Origin: Amaranthus tricolor
Lineage: Eukaryota; Streptophyta; Magnoliopsida; Caryophyllales; Amaranthaceae
Reading direction: 5' to 3'
Length of the DNA stretch: 64,000 nt
NCBI RefSeq assembly: GCF_026212465.1
Contig: NC_080049.1
Location: forward strand, 36,930,885-36,994,884
This document shows, one piece after another, positions 49,243 to 60,795 of the stretch. The notes below the pieces were generated by a model. It was given only the letters and a program-made list of their open reading frames with translations, made no database searches and was not told the origin of the DNA. The position numbers were made by a program, and so were the translations under genes. Numbering within the stretch: the first letter of the stretch is position 1; every line of letters begins with the position of its first letter.

Positions 49243-50073
49243 CTATAAATTACAATAAAATTGACAAACAAGACAATATTGCCAGTTTACCATTATGTCA
49301 CCCCAATCATGGGGGCAAATAATGGAGAAATTCATTGAACAATAATGGAAGTTGGTATGGTAGCTATTGCTTTTTTTAGTAGCCTGGTTTATCATGTTTG
49401 ATGCACAAAAAATGAAGCGATATGGAATCTCAGTGTGAGATCTGTTAATAGGGTCATTAGAGATTTGAAACAGACCCTTAATTAAGTCTATTTGTTTTCC
49501 CATTGAAGAATTCGTCGAAGTCTTAATGGCTGTATAGTATTTTTGCTAATGTATAGTTGCTTCTTGCTTGTATAGTTTATTTATCTTTTAAGGTCCTCTT
49601 TTCTCTCCCGTAGAATGCGACACAAAGGTAGACCGTGTTTGCATACTTATGCAAGGCCTACGTTTATCCCATGTTTGTACATGAGTTTTGTTTGGATTAA
49701 TGAAATACTTCCATTTTCCGATTAAAATAACAAATAAATTTGCATTTTTCGTGGAAATATTTTGATGCACCTTCCCAATCTGAAAAATAGTAGTCAAGTT
49801 GTTCAGCACAGCAAAGGTGAATGTTCAACTAACTAACCATAGACTATTATCCTGCATTCAACTCTGCCTACACAGGCTCCACGGTTGCTGTTGTGCAATA
49901 GCGGAAGCAAAGTTGATGAACAACGATAAAAACAACAGGAAATTCAATGTTGAAAACGACGATGTATTAGAGTTCGAACGATGTGTTTCAAACTCCAATA
50001 TTACCAAGATCGAGTGTATGAAGTTTTAGTGACAAACAAATTACGCTATCAACGATATCAATGTTTGTAGGAG
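49209..50073. other. Innermost right arm, unassigned
   Basis: Mirror of about 48341-49205; nothing recognised. Confidence 0.45.
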
Positions 50074-51149
50074 AAAATAAAGCAATAAAACGACACAAAG
50101 ATTTAACGAGGTTCACCCAACTAGGGCTACGTCCTCCGGTGTGTAGTATTTCTTATATTATCAAAAGGAGTTCAAAGAACTCTCAAAAATATGGAGAATT
50201 ACAATAGAGAAGAGATATAGGCTAGTGTTTGGCTTGGGGTGTATTTGTGGATGATTCACCTTGTGAGTATGAGAGCTCTATATATAGTACTAGATACAAG
50301 AATATCAATAGCTCTCCTGAATACAACATTAATATAGGTAATGAATAATATGAAATAACTCTAAAAACTTGAAAGGTCGAAAAACAGCATCTCATGCACA
50401 TCAGAGGATCCGCTCGACCGGATCAGAGAGCTCGCTCGGTTGAGCGGCTCGGTCGAGCGAGTATCAGCTGCATTCTGGAGCATTCTGTCTGACCGCTCGA
50501 CCTACCAATATGGCTCGCTCGGTCGAGCGGCTGGGTCGAGCGACCATTCTGATTCCTCTGTCAGAATTCTGATCGAACATACATAAATCAAGTCCCTTCT
50601 TCTTCATTAACCTTCATTAACACCCATAATTCCTCATGAATATTCTCCACATAATTACACCCATTTGGTTTTCACAAACCAAAAGTCACACACATGAATA
50701 CACACTTCAATTTTGTGCACTCATGTCACACTTAATCACAACAAATGTAAACAATAATAAAATGACACAAGAAATTTAACGTGGTTCACTATCAACGTCA
50801 TAGCTACGTCCACCGGCACCGAGAACAAACAATTTCACTATGATCGCAAAGAATACAAGATGAATTACAATCACGCTCACAACGATGGTTCTCTTGTGAT
50901 CTCTCTTTCAATTTGTAAATCATGCCACCCTAGGCTAACAAGGAGGTGTATTTATAATAAAACGACTTGAAAGACGGTTTTAGGTACTAAGTAACCACAA
51001 ATAACCGACCACAAATAAAGGTAACCGTCCCAAAAGACGATTTTCGTGAAAAGAAAATTCAATTGCGCGAGCCGCGAAGCAGGAGCAGAACAGTCTCCGC
51101 GCCCCGCGGAGTTCATTCTGTCCCAAACTTCATCTTGTTCCTGTTTTGC
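50074..51149 (-). mobile_element. LTR-retrotransposon-derived sequence, right arm
   Basis: Mirror of 47265-48340, with the same two LTR-end-like stretches and the GC-rich box (about 50409-50549). Confidence 0.4.
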
Positions 51150-51495
51150 TAGTTTGAGTCATTACTTAGCAACAGTTGCCGCTCCCCGTTTCCCAGTCTG
51201 TGGACTCTGCCTACACAATGTGACATTTTCAGCATATTCAGCATTTTCTTTGGAGTATCTTCATCATTTTCTTTGATTAGATAAACGGGAGGAAGGAATT
51301 GGGACACAGAATTCATATGTACTTGCAAAAACAGCTGACAAATATAAAACTGATCAATCACTTAAATAAGTATCACAGCAATCAGACATCTCTTATCTCT
51401 TAAACGATTAAAGAGCAACAGGATAATGTTATAATTAAATTCTATAAGAAAAAGTAACTAGTCTAGTATGTGTTGAATTAACACAATCATATAAT
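51150..51495. other. 3' flank of SOT-B, right arm
   Basis: Mirror of 46919-47264; nothing recognised. Confidence 0.45.
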
Positions 51496-52596
51496 TTAAA
51501 CTACAATATTTTCAAGTAAATTGTTTTCTTCAGGTTCCAACTTGAAGGACAAATTGGTACCAGCAAGCTTATCTTCCATTAGTTTTTTCATTCTATCAGC
51601 CATAGATGGTGTTAAATAATTCTTCCACCCTCCTACTTTTCCTTCCCTAAAGAATCCCTTGTTCTCACAATACTGGTGAATCGAACCGCTCTTATTAACC
51701 TCGAGTTCTTTAAGACTTCCAATACTACACAATTCAATTATTTCCTCAATAACGCCTTCTTTTTCTTCCAAGGGAGAAAATGGCATACCAACAAATTCAG
51801 CCAACTTCTTCAGATAAAAACTAGGGTTTTCTTTCAAATCTTCGAACTTCAAGAATAAAACTTTGTTAGGCTTCTCTAAGCTCAGCTTCCAGTATCCAAG
51901 AACATGATCAAAAAATGGTCCAAAATAAACAGAACCATTACAAAAATCCTCAAAGAAATCTTGTAAACTAGGACCTTCATAAGTTTCATCTCCTGAATAA
52001 GTTTTCAACAGTTTTGGATAAAATTTCCAGCAAGATACAAGTGTATCTAAAGGGTTTCGAGAAATGTAAACAATCTTACACGAAGAAGATTTGATAGATT
52101 CAGGAAGTAACGGGTAGGGCAAATGAGAATGAAGTAACCGAGGTGAAGGAAGTTGAGGAAGTTGGTGTGGGCGAGGATGAGTTGGGTTCAAACCTGCATA
52201 AATATCAGTCTCAAGATCATAGACAAGTTGATGTGGATTGTGGGTAAGTAATGGGCTTTGTTTAGGTGGATATTTGACCCGATTAACAACTGAAAAGAGT
52301 AAGGATTTCAACCAAGTTGTGCCGGTTTTAGGGAAGCTATTCACCATTAAATCAGTGTTTTGAGCAACGAAATGTCTCTGGAAAAAAAGAAGGCCAGAGA
52401 AAAGATCAGTGCCACTAGGATACCAGAAACCTTGATATTTCACCAAATGGATTTTAGTGTTACTCATAAAGTTGACCTTTTCAAGGGATTGTGTAATCTC
52501 TTCTACTTCTTGATCACTCACTAGCAATCCTCTTTCTTCACTATGGTTTAGTTCATTTGTTGTTGGAGTACTTTGATTCATTGTGCATGAATCCAT
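51496..52596 (-). CDS. Cytosolic sulfotransferase SOT-B, right-arm copy
   Basis: Mirror copy of 45818-46918. The 366-residue product appears identical to it throughout, as does the upstream sequence to beyond the MITE. The two SOT-B genes are tail-to-tail around the palindrome centre, about 4.6 kb apart. All PAPS and catalytic motifs are present, so both copies should be functional if expressed. Confidence 0.92.
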   Translation of the reverse strand: MDSCTMNQSTPTTNELNHSEERGLLVSDQEVEEITQSLEKVNFMSNTKIHLVKYQGFWYPSGTDLFSGLLFFQRHFVAQNTDLMVNSFPKTGTTWLKSLLFSVVNRVKYPPKQSPLLTHNPHQLVYDLETDIYAGLNPTHPRPHQLPQLPSPRLLHSHLPYPLLPESIKSSSCKIVYISRNPLDTLVSCWKFYPKLLKTYSGDETYEGPSLQDFFEDFCNGSVYFGPFFDHVLGYWKLSLEKPNKVLFLKFEDLKENPSFYLKKLAEFVGMPFSPLEEKEGVIEEIIELCSIGSLKELEVNKSGSIHQYCENKGFFREGKVGGWKNYLTPSMADRMKKLMEDKLAGTNLSFKLEPEENNLLENIVV

Positions 52597-52692
52597 GGTT
52601 TTTTCTCTTGTTTAATGTATGTTTTATCCCTCTATTAATACCGACTTTATGTAAAGTGAAGCTATAATATAAAAACCGCTCATATCACAACC

Positions 52693-52699
52693 ATTTATA
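52693..52699 (-). promoter_or_regulatory. Possible TATA box of SOT-B, right arm
   Basis: Mirror of 45715-45721 (TATAAAT on the minus strand). Confidence 0.35.
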
Positions 52700-52834
52700 C
52701 CGAAGCAGTCATATTTAGTAATATAAAAATCGCATCGTATATCACCATCACATCGCAAATTATTCGCAGAAATCTGCAAGTTGCAGACACAAATGACAAA
52801 AAGTGTCCAACATCCTTGAAATATCTCTACATTA

Positions 52835-53076
52835 CTCCTTCGTCCCACTCAGTTTGTTTCATTTGTTATTTATTCCGTCCTACTTAATTTACATAATTTT
52901 TATTACTCTTTTTACAATAGTTAATCACTTTCTTTTAATCTCAACCCTACATTTAACTTTTTTTAATTTTATCTATATAGTTTATTTTCTCTTTATTTAT
53001 TATTATTATCGATCTTCTTCTTAAAATACCAATTTTTTTTCTTTTGTTTTTTTCATAAATCCAAAGAGGATAGGAG
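52835..53076. mobile_element. Stowaway-like MITE upstream of SOT-B, right arm
   Basis: Mirror of 45338-45579, TA-flanked. Confidence 0.6.
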
Positions 53077-53212
53077 TATTTAGTTTGATAACGTGCCCTC
53101 CAATTTTGACTACATTGCTCTAAGCTTCTACAGTTCTACACTTGGAAAAACAACTGTCACTGTGTCACATACTCACATGTCATGTATAAGATTCTTTGTC
53201 CACCGAATATGA

Positions 53213-53221
53213 GATAAAATA
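53213..53221. other. Unoccupied MULE insertion site
   Basis: GATAAAATA, the complement of TATTTTATC, occurs once here, between sequences that flank the 7.3-kb MULE on the left arm (accgaatatga on one side, caccgaatatgag on the other). No footprint bases are visible. Confidence 0.92.
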
Positions 53222-53487
53222 CACCGAATATGAGATAGACATAATCGGCTATGGGGTAGATATAGGACAGGTACACTGTACACAGAAATAAATACTCCAC
53301 TTGAATAGTTGATTACGATGACTTTGAACATGGGAGTCGCTGAATTTCGCCACTCCTTTTCATTTTATCGCCACCCCTTTAAAATTACATTTTTGCCTCT
53401 GTATTTTAAAAAATTACAAAATTGCCACTGTACTTAAAAGTTAATTAATAAATATAAATCACGCTTAATAACACTAATAAGAATTTA

Positions 53488-54610
53488 ATGTGTAAGATTT
53501 GTCTATATATATCGAATTCTGAGATGCGTATGAATTACGAATTCAAACACGGTACTATCTCTCTAAAAACTGGTACTATCTCTCTAAAAAGTGTTAAAGA
53601 AGTGGTAACCCGTAATTGGTTAAATATGGCTAACGAAAGCGACTATGAGTCGGATGCAGTACGTAAAGTTGTCGTTTGAAAATTAAAAAAAAAAAAAAAA
53701 AAAGGCGCACAAAAGTTGGCGACTGAACCACGGTTCAACTACACAAAATTGTGCGACTGAACCATGGTTCAGGCGCACAAATCTGGGCGGCTGATCCTGG
53801 GTTCAGTCTCCCAAATTTGTGCGGCTGAACCATGGTATTGTCGCCTAAATCTGGGCGACTGTGAATTTTTTTTTTATTTTCCTTATTAATTTTTTTTTAA
53901 ATTATTATTATTAAAATTGTTAGTACTATTTTTTATTTTCCGTATTAATTTTTTTTTTCCGTATTAATTTTTATTGTTGATAAATTTATATTTTTAAAAT
54001 TTTTTTATTTACGTAATGTTTTTATTATTATTAAAATTGTTATTTAATCTTGTCATTATTATAATTTTTATTGTTGATAATTTTAAATTTTTTAGATTTT
54101 TTTATTTACGTAATGTTTTTAATTTGTTGTTGTTGTTGTCATTATTATTATTATTATTATTATTATTGTAGTCATTAATGTACTTAATTTATATTATTTA
54201 TATTTCAAATTTGCAGGAGTTTGAAAACTTTGGAGACAACGTACACTACTCCGGTAGCTTTGTTACGGATAGGGAATTTATCTCCTTAGATGAGTTACAT
54301 AGTTGGGCCGATGCGATAGCAATAACAATCGGTTTTCAATTTACACGTGCTTCTTATAAAAAGAAAGAAGGACGTTCTAGAGTTAGTGTCTATTTAAAAT
54401 GTCACCGCTATGGTAATATTAGGGGTGATGTACATAATCTAGATAATACTGCCCGACCTGGTTCTAAAAGTAGAAGTTGCGGGTGTAAATTTATGATTGT
54501 AGGAAGTAGTCGTAAACCACCAGAAAGACCTTGGACGGTAAGGGTGTGTCCTGGTGAAAAGGGAAAACATAACCACCCGTTCTTGGTGTACAAAGATGGT
54601 CATGTAAGGG
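53488..54610 (+). pseudogene. MULE transposase 5' fragment, right arm
   Basis: Exon 1 is MCKICLYISN to YESDA, but its donor is now gcagtacgtaaa where the left arm reads gcggtacgtaaa. Exon 2 begins EFENFGDNVHYSG with His where the left arm has Asp, one of the few inner-arm differences. It is cut at the same join. Confidence 0.8.
53702..53861. repeat. Palindromic motif array, deleted MULE, right arm
   Basis: Mirror of 37191-37348; small differences by eye. Confidence 0.8.
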
Positions 54611-54611
54611 C

Positions 54612-54985
54612 AATGTGAGGCATCCAGCAATGGTCTTGCAACCAGCCCTAGATGCCATTCCGAGCTGCCTGTACAAGAACGCCAAGGTCACCGCACCCCA
54701 GGCCACGTCCTGCTGATCGTCGTTCACGGCAAGTATCGGGTGAGGTCGCATGCCAATTCTGGACTTATCCGCCAACAAGGTAGAGCCGATGACAGCCATG
54801 TAGTACGCTGTCGTCTGGGTATCCATGGCCTGCGACCTATGACACAGCCGCATCAATTCAGCAACGCTTATGCATCCGCTGGTGAATGAACCTTTACGCC
54901 GAAGCTCAGACAGAGGCTCCCCGAACAGATTAGTGATACCAACCTCCCACTCCGCCTCCGAAGGCTCAGCCGGCAGAGAACCTTC
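54612..54985 (-). pseudogene. PMD gene fragment in deleted MULE, right arm
   Basis: Mirror of 36061-36439. It keeps the CAG Gln codon that is TAG in the large MULE. Frame open as MMRLCHRSQAMDTQTTAYYM. Confidence 0.8.
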
Positions 54986-54995
54986 AATAAAAATA

Positions 54996-55203
54996 TTTCT
55001 TGTTTGTACCGAATATAGTATTAGTAATTGAAAAAATTAATAATAGATAACATGTACTAAAGAAATATGATAAAGTAAACTTTTCTTTTTTAATCACTTT
55101 TCTTGAAATAGTTTTATAACTATCAACAAAACAAAACGAAAGATAATCATTGAAAAAAAATTACAAGTGTATTTACATATATTATAAAAAATGAATAATA
55201 AGC

Positions 55204-55234
<31 letters not shown>

Positions 55235-55319
55235 TAAATAACAGTTTTAATATAAAAGTTGATCTTTGCACTCTACTTTTACTGAGGTCAACTTGTTCCT
55301 TCCCTTGGATATATATTGC
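54996..55319. repeat. Copy of the HCT-like 3' flank upstream of SOT-A, right arm
   Basis: Mirror of 35730-36050; compare also 56930-57240 downstream of the same SOT gene. Confidence 0.8.
55310..55317 (+). promoter_or_regulatory. Possible TATA box of SOT-A, right arm
   Basis: TATATATT, about 59 bp before the chosen ATG at 55376; mirror of 35732-35739. Confidence 0.35.
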
Positions 55320-55375
55320 AGGTCTACTTTTATTCAGGTCAAGTTGATCTTCATAAGGCAATCAAGATGAAAACA

Positions 55376-56440
55376 ATGGGTTCATCCACAATGAATGAAA
55401 CTACTCCTGCAACAAATAAACCAAACCAAAGTGAAGAAGAAGAATTGGTTGTGAATGATGAAGAATTAGAAGAGATTACAAAATCCCTTGAAAAGGTTAA
55501 CTTTATGGGTATTACTAATATCCATTTGGTTAAATTTCAAGACTTCTGGTATTTTAGTTCTTCTGATTTTTTCTCTGGCCTTCTTCTTTTCCAGAGACAT
55601 TTCCTTGCTCGAAACACTGATTTAATGGTGAATAGCTTCCCTAAAACAGGTACCACTTGGTTAAAAGCCTTACTGTATTCAATTGTTAATCGGGTCAAAT
55701 ATCCACCCAAACAAAGCCCATTACTTACCCACAATCCACATCAACTTGTGTATGATCTTGAAAACATTTATGCAGGTTTCAACCCAAAACTTCCCCGCCC
55801 ACACCAACTTCATCAACTTCCTTCACCTCGGTTACTTCATTCTCACTTTCCTTATCCCTTACTTCCTGAATCCATCAAATCTTGTTCAACTAAAATCATT
55901 TACATTTCTCGAAACCCTTTAGACACGCTTGTTTCTTATTGGAAGTATTATCCCAAACTGTTGAAATCGTCTACGGGAGATGAGACTTATGAAGGTCCTT
56001 GTATACATGATTTCTTTCAAGATTTCTGTAATGGTTCTGTATATTGCGGGCCCTTTTTTGATCATGTTCTTGGGTATTGGAAGCAGAGCTTAGAGCAACC
56101 TAACGAAGTGTTGTTTTTGATGTACGAAGATTTGAAAGAAAACCCAAGATTTCATCTAAAGAAGTTGGCTGAATTTGTTGGAGTGCCATTTTCTCCAATG
56201 GAAGAAAATGAAGGTGTTATTGAGGATATAATTGAACTTTGTAGTTTTGGAAATCTTAAAGAACTGGAGGTTAATAAGAGTGGTGCGGTTAACAAGTATT
56301 GTGAGAACAAGGAATTTTTCAGGGAAGGAAAAGTAGGAGGGTGGAAAAATTATTTAACACCTTCTATGGCTGATACAATGAAAAAATTAATGGAAGAAAA
56401 ACTTGCTGGTACCAATTTGTCCTTCAAGTTGGAACCTTAA
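55376..56440 (+). CDS. Cytosolic sulfotransferase SOT-A, right-arm copy
   Basis: Mirror of 34609-35673 with an apparently identical 354-residue product (open upstream to 55316, but the ATG at 55376 fits SOT-B). It lies between direct repeats of the HCT-like 3' flank and converges with HCT-like gene 3. Confidence 0.9.
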   Translation: MGSSTMNETTPATNKPNQSEEEELVVNDEELEEITKSLEKVNFMGITNIHLVKFQDFWYFSSSDFFSGLLLFQRHFLARNTDLMVNSFPKTGTTWLKALLYSIVNRVKYPPKQSPLLTHNPHQLVYDLENIYAGFNPKLPRPHQLHQLPSPRLLHSHFPYPLLPESIKSCSTKIIYISRNPLDTLVSYWKYYPKLLKSSTGDETYEGPCIHDFFQDFCNGSVYCGPFFDHVLGYWKQSLEQPNEVLFLMYEDLKENPRFHLKKLAEFVGVPFSPMEENEGVIEDIIELCSFGNLKELEVNKSGAVNKYCENKEFFREGKVGGWKNYLTPSMADTMKKLMEEKLAGTNLSFKLEP

Positions 56441-57577
56441 AATCTAGTTCTTGAAATTATAATAATAGTACACAGATTATTGTAAGGGACGGTCTCTTTG
56501 AGAGACGCATTAAATATATGGGATGAGAAAATAAAAATATGGGTTTTTTGTTTTGAGGTCGTCTCTTTAAGAATCACGAGAGTATGGTCATGACAACAAT
56601 CAATGAGTTCGATGAAATATTGAAGGATGTTTTAGTTTATGTTTGATTGTTACGAAACCAATTCATTTGAATTTATCATTATATATTATATATTGTTCTT
56701 AGAATGATTTTTTTTTACCTAATTTACTCTTTTTTTATAGCAAATAGAACTATGTTTGATTATATTCTATACTTTAATTAATTCTGCATCATATTAAAAT
56801 AATGCATGCTATTCATAGCAAGTTTTTTTTTTCTTTTTAAATTGTATTCATTGCAAGTTAGTTCCTCTTAACAATATATATTAGAACTATTTTATTTTAA
56901 ATAGAATTTTTCTCATTTGTACCGAATATAGTATTAGTAATTGAAAAAATTAATAATAGATGACATGTACTAAAGAAATATGACAAAGTAAACGTTTCTT
57001 TTTTTAATCACTTTTCTTGAAATAGTTTCACATAAGAAATTTAACTATCAACAAAACAAAACATAAAGATAATCATGTAAAAAATATTACAAGTGCATTT
57101 ACATATATTATAAAAAATCAATAATAAGCTAATAATAATAATAACTAAATAACAATAGTTTTGATATGAAAGTTGATCGTTGCACTCTACTTTTATTCAG
57201 GTCAACTTGTTCCTTTCTTTGGATACATATATTGCGAGCGATTAAGTACCCAAATTATAATAAAAGGGAAGAATTCATCACTATATAAGATATGAAAATT
57301 CTCAAACCTTCTTCACCCCATTTATGATCAACTCTTAAAATTAGTCCATATTATTGGTATGTATTCATTACTTCTTATGTCCTATTTGAAATAGTAGAAC
57401 TTTTAATATGTCTCTAACTTTGTTGAATTTTCTTTTATATTCTCATCTACATATTTATTTGCTTTTCAATATCTTTCAGCTCAATAATATATGTTTGAAC
57501 ACTTCTTAATCTTAACACCGACTTCCTTTGTTACAATTTCAAACGAGAGAGAATAACCTTTTGGCATTCTTTTAATT
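56441..57577. other. 3' flanks of SOT-A and HCT-like gene 3, right arm
   Basis: Mirror of 33472-34608. It shares copy-2-specific bases (for example 'caccgacttcc' and 'atagatgacatg'), so this part is closer to copy 2 than copy 2 is to copy 1. Confidence 0.55.
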
Positions 57578-60500
57578 TTACAACCTTGTAAGAAGCAAAC
57601 TAGGAAAATCATACAAATACTTCTCAAAAAGACTCATATGATCAGAAAAAAGCTTAATAGCCAATGAGAAGCTCCCATCCCCATTTTGGCTTCTAATGAG
57701 ATAAGATTGACCTTCATATTGAATCCCACCATGCCCAAAAAACTTGGGAACGCCCCACCCGAAATCACATTTATTAAAAGGAATATTTACCCAAGAATTT
57801 ATAGTAAAATTTGGACAGGTAAAAGTGTGGGACCCACGAGTAAATTTACTCAAATCTTGATGTGATTCAAGGTAATCGATGGCTGATCTTAAATACTCAA
57901 TATTATCCATCTTTTTTAATGCAGTATGAACCAAATTTGCTGTATACCAAAGTGGTTTATACTTAATATCAGCACATTTAGTAACACAAGCAGTAAAAAA
58001 GATTACATTTCCATAGTAACCTTTTGGAAATTCTGAGCTTTTGTTAAGTCTTGTTCTACCATTAACTGGTATGTAGAGTTTTACATCTTGATCATCTGAC
58101 AAGCCACGTGCTTTACATGTGGCTCTCCACACGTGTGCCGCGAGCACTTGGAAGGTACTCAGCCTGTAACTCGTGTCTCCTTGTAATGTTGCTTGTAGTT
58201 TCAAGGCAATAATTTGTTCTTTGGAGAGTTTAAATTGAGCTTCTATTATGGTGGATACCGTACCTAACAAAACATTATTACATATTATAATCAAGAACTA
58301 GAAACTAGTAGAAGTTCCTTAAAAAAAAGAACTCCATGAAAAATTAGTGTCATCAGTAGAAAATATTGACACGTGATTTCAACATAATTCCATCTAATAA
58401 AAGAGGATAAATAAGTTAAATTTGATTGTAATTCATCTTATTTAACTTGTTTTGAGCTGATTTTTATTTAGTCTTCTTATTGGATTTCATATCATCTTTT
58501 TGAATTATTATTTGGAGATAATATTTGCTATACAAAAAATAAGACCCTCAAAATTAGGAGTGTTCTGGTGCATGGATTCAATTTCTGATCAAACTGAATC
58601 ATAATCTGTTGGACCAGAAGACTGGATGTATAGCCTTAACCTATTATATCCGGTCCAACTGCGATCCAATTCCGAAAACCCAACTCTTAAATTTCACCAT
58701 CCTTTTTATTTTATCGTCACCCCAAATAAAATTACAAATTTACCTTTAAACTTTAAAAAATTACAACTTTATCACCCCTTAAAATTTCTTATTTATACTA
58801 ATAATAATAATAATAATAATAATAATATTTTAAAAAATAAATTAAATATAATAATTAAAACAAAAATAAAAATTTAATCATAATAATAACAACAATTACA
58901 ATAATAATAATAATAATAATAATAACAATAATATAAATAAAATTAATAATAATTTTTAAAAAGTCGTGAGAAAAATCAATCGCAGGAAAAATTCGTAATT
59001 TCATGAGGAAAAGAGGTGGCGATAAAATAAAAAGCGATGGTGATATTTAATAGCACCCTCCCGAAAATTGCAAGTTTGGTCCAGGTTTGGACCGATTGAT
59101 TTTGTCAATTATCATTTCCAGGCGACATTAGCATAAAGTACTAGCACAGTTTTGCTTTGTTCTTTTCTGTCTGCCATTAGGCTATCGTTTTTTTGATATG
59201 TGGTGTGGCTAAAAATATCTTTTTGTTTTTAAGTTTAAAATATCTTTTAATGACCAATAAACTTTTATTATCATGACATTTTCATAATGAAAACTTGATT
59301 ATTAAAAAAATTTGGTTTAAAATTTTTTATTATCATCTAATACTACAATTTTAAATGATAACACATTATAATAATTTTTGTTAATCATTAAACTTGTCAA
59401 GAAATTTTACCAGCAACTGCACCCTTAACTTTTTATTATGTTTACACCAATTACTATCATTACCAAACCACCCTTAGAAAATGTCTTATTCATGGTTATT
59501 GGTTAATAAGAGGACTCCTAATTGACAAGGAGTTGTGTGATGCGACATAAGGTGAGAATGAACAGTACTTGCCTTGTCTAGTGGTTTACAACCACAAAAA
59601 CCTTATCTTTTTCCCAAAACAAAGATAAAGAATTCACAAAATATGGTACTTAATCTTTCTTTCCGTCAAAATTATTTTTTTTATTATCATTAACCACTTT
59701 TAATATCAATTATTTATAACAAACTAAAGACAAAAGTTAAATTATTATTTAAAAAAATTAATTATTCATAGCAAATAGATAAATAGTTGAAATACCGTTG
59801 AATTATTAATATCAATTATCCCTAAATTTTATTAAAATTAATTTTTTATTATTAATAATTATTTTTAATAAGAAATACTAAAATTTACATAAATACACTT
59901 ATTACCGAATTAAATGAAACATTTAATAATGGGATCGAGGGAATATTAATCAAGCAAATAAAATAAGACAAGCAAACCTGCAGTGATGCCTCTGGTAGGT
60001 GGCAATGGCTGCTCATACTCCAAGTGTCTAAATTGAACTTGACGAGGATTACGACAACCCAGAATTTGCTGTCGATTATGAAATGGCAATACATTAATTT
60101 CAAGCCCTTGAGCAATTCTAGCCCAAGAATTAATCAGATCTGCGCAAGAAGTTCCATCAGCTACTTGATGTTGGTGCAATAATCCAAGACTTACACCGCC
60201 ACATTTAAATCTAGTTAGCTGCACCATTAACATAGGAAACGACGATAATCCTTTTGAGTAGTCGAACGGTGACGGAAACACCACCGAACGAAGCTCGTTC
60301 GTCGGCTTAAACTCACCAAAATCAGCGAGCGTATGTGTAGTTTCTACCTCTACGAATACGACTCCTTTTGAATTGCAATCGATCTCCATTCGACCAGTTT
60401 TTTCGTTTCTTTTCAATCTTCCTGCCATTGGGTAGAAGTGTACTAGGGTTTTACTTAGTGCATTCTTTAAAATGTTTGTGTCGAAGAATGAATTTGTGCG

Positions 60501-60653
60501 GTTTGTTTGGTTGGGAGAAGGATATACATAGAGTAGTCTAGTATGTGTGTAAGGAGATCGAGTGATTAGATCGAGACTTGAAAGCCAAAGAGATCCTGTT
60601 GGTGTTTCTTTGGCTGGGTGAATGATTGTTGATTGCTTTACTTTAGTGTTCAT
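57578..60653 (-). CDS. HCT-like BAHD acyltransferase, gene 3 (inverted)
   Basis: Exons 60653-59978 and 58263-57578 in the same phase, 453 residues. Differences from gene 2: Gln for Lys (RQVQFRHLEY), Ala for Pro at the exon join (RGITA-G), an extra Asn and Val for Asp around the structural motif (FNKCDFGWGVPKFF), and a silent change near 58140. HQVAD and DFGWG are kept, so it looks functional but is the most diverged copy. The intron lacks the hAT remnant and holds instead a MULE-type MITE plus about 600 bp of unique sequence. Confidence 0.87.
58680..59059. mobile_element. MULE MITE in HCT-like intron 3
   Basis: 380 bp. The left end ccaactcttaaatttcacca parallels the large MULE's ccaatccttataattcgcca. 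The right end aaaagcgatggtg ... atagcaccct parallels its aaaaggggtggcg ... agcaacaccc. The flanks tccgaaaac and cccgaaaat form a 9-bp duplication with two changes. The inside is mostly (AAT)n. Confidence 0.75.
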
Positions 60654-60697
60654 TTTGGTTGTTTGGACTTGAGAGAATGCTCTTTGCCGGGTGTTTC

Positions 60698-60705
60698 TAT
60701 TTATA
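60698..60705 (-). promoter_or_regulatory. TATA box of HCT-like gene 3
   Basis: TATAAATA on the minus strand, 45 bp before the ATG at 60653. Confidence 0.6.
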
Positions 60706-60795
60706 CTCGTTTAGAAAATTGAAGTCCATGACGGGATAATTTGATCCGTTGACTATGATATTCATTAATAATACTCCATTTATACCCCCAATATA

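Larger units (their letters stand above)
53332..54985 (+). mobile_element. Internally deleted MULE fragment, right arm
   Basis: Mirror of 36058-37735 with the same deletion join, so the deletion predates the palindrome. It holds transposase exon 1 (53488-53658), the start of exon 2 (54217 onward) and the PMD fragment on the opposite strand. It has one fewer copy of the 21-bp 'ggtggcgataaaata' unit near its outer end. Confidence 0.84.

Noticed and set aside
48911..49503. A pair of mirrored 86-residue frames at the palindrome centre
   Set aside because: No family resemblance, no promoter or splice context; their mirror identity follows from the palindrome alone.
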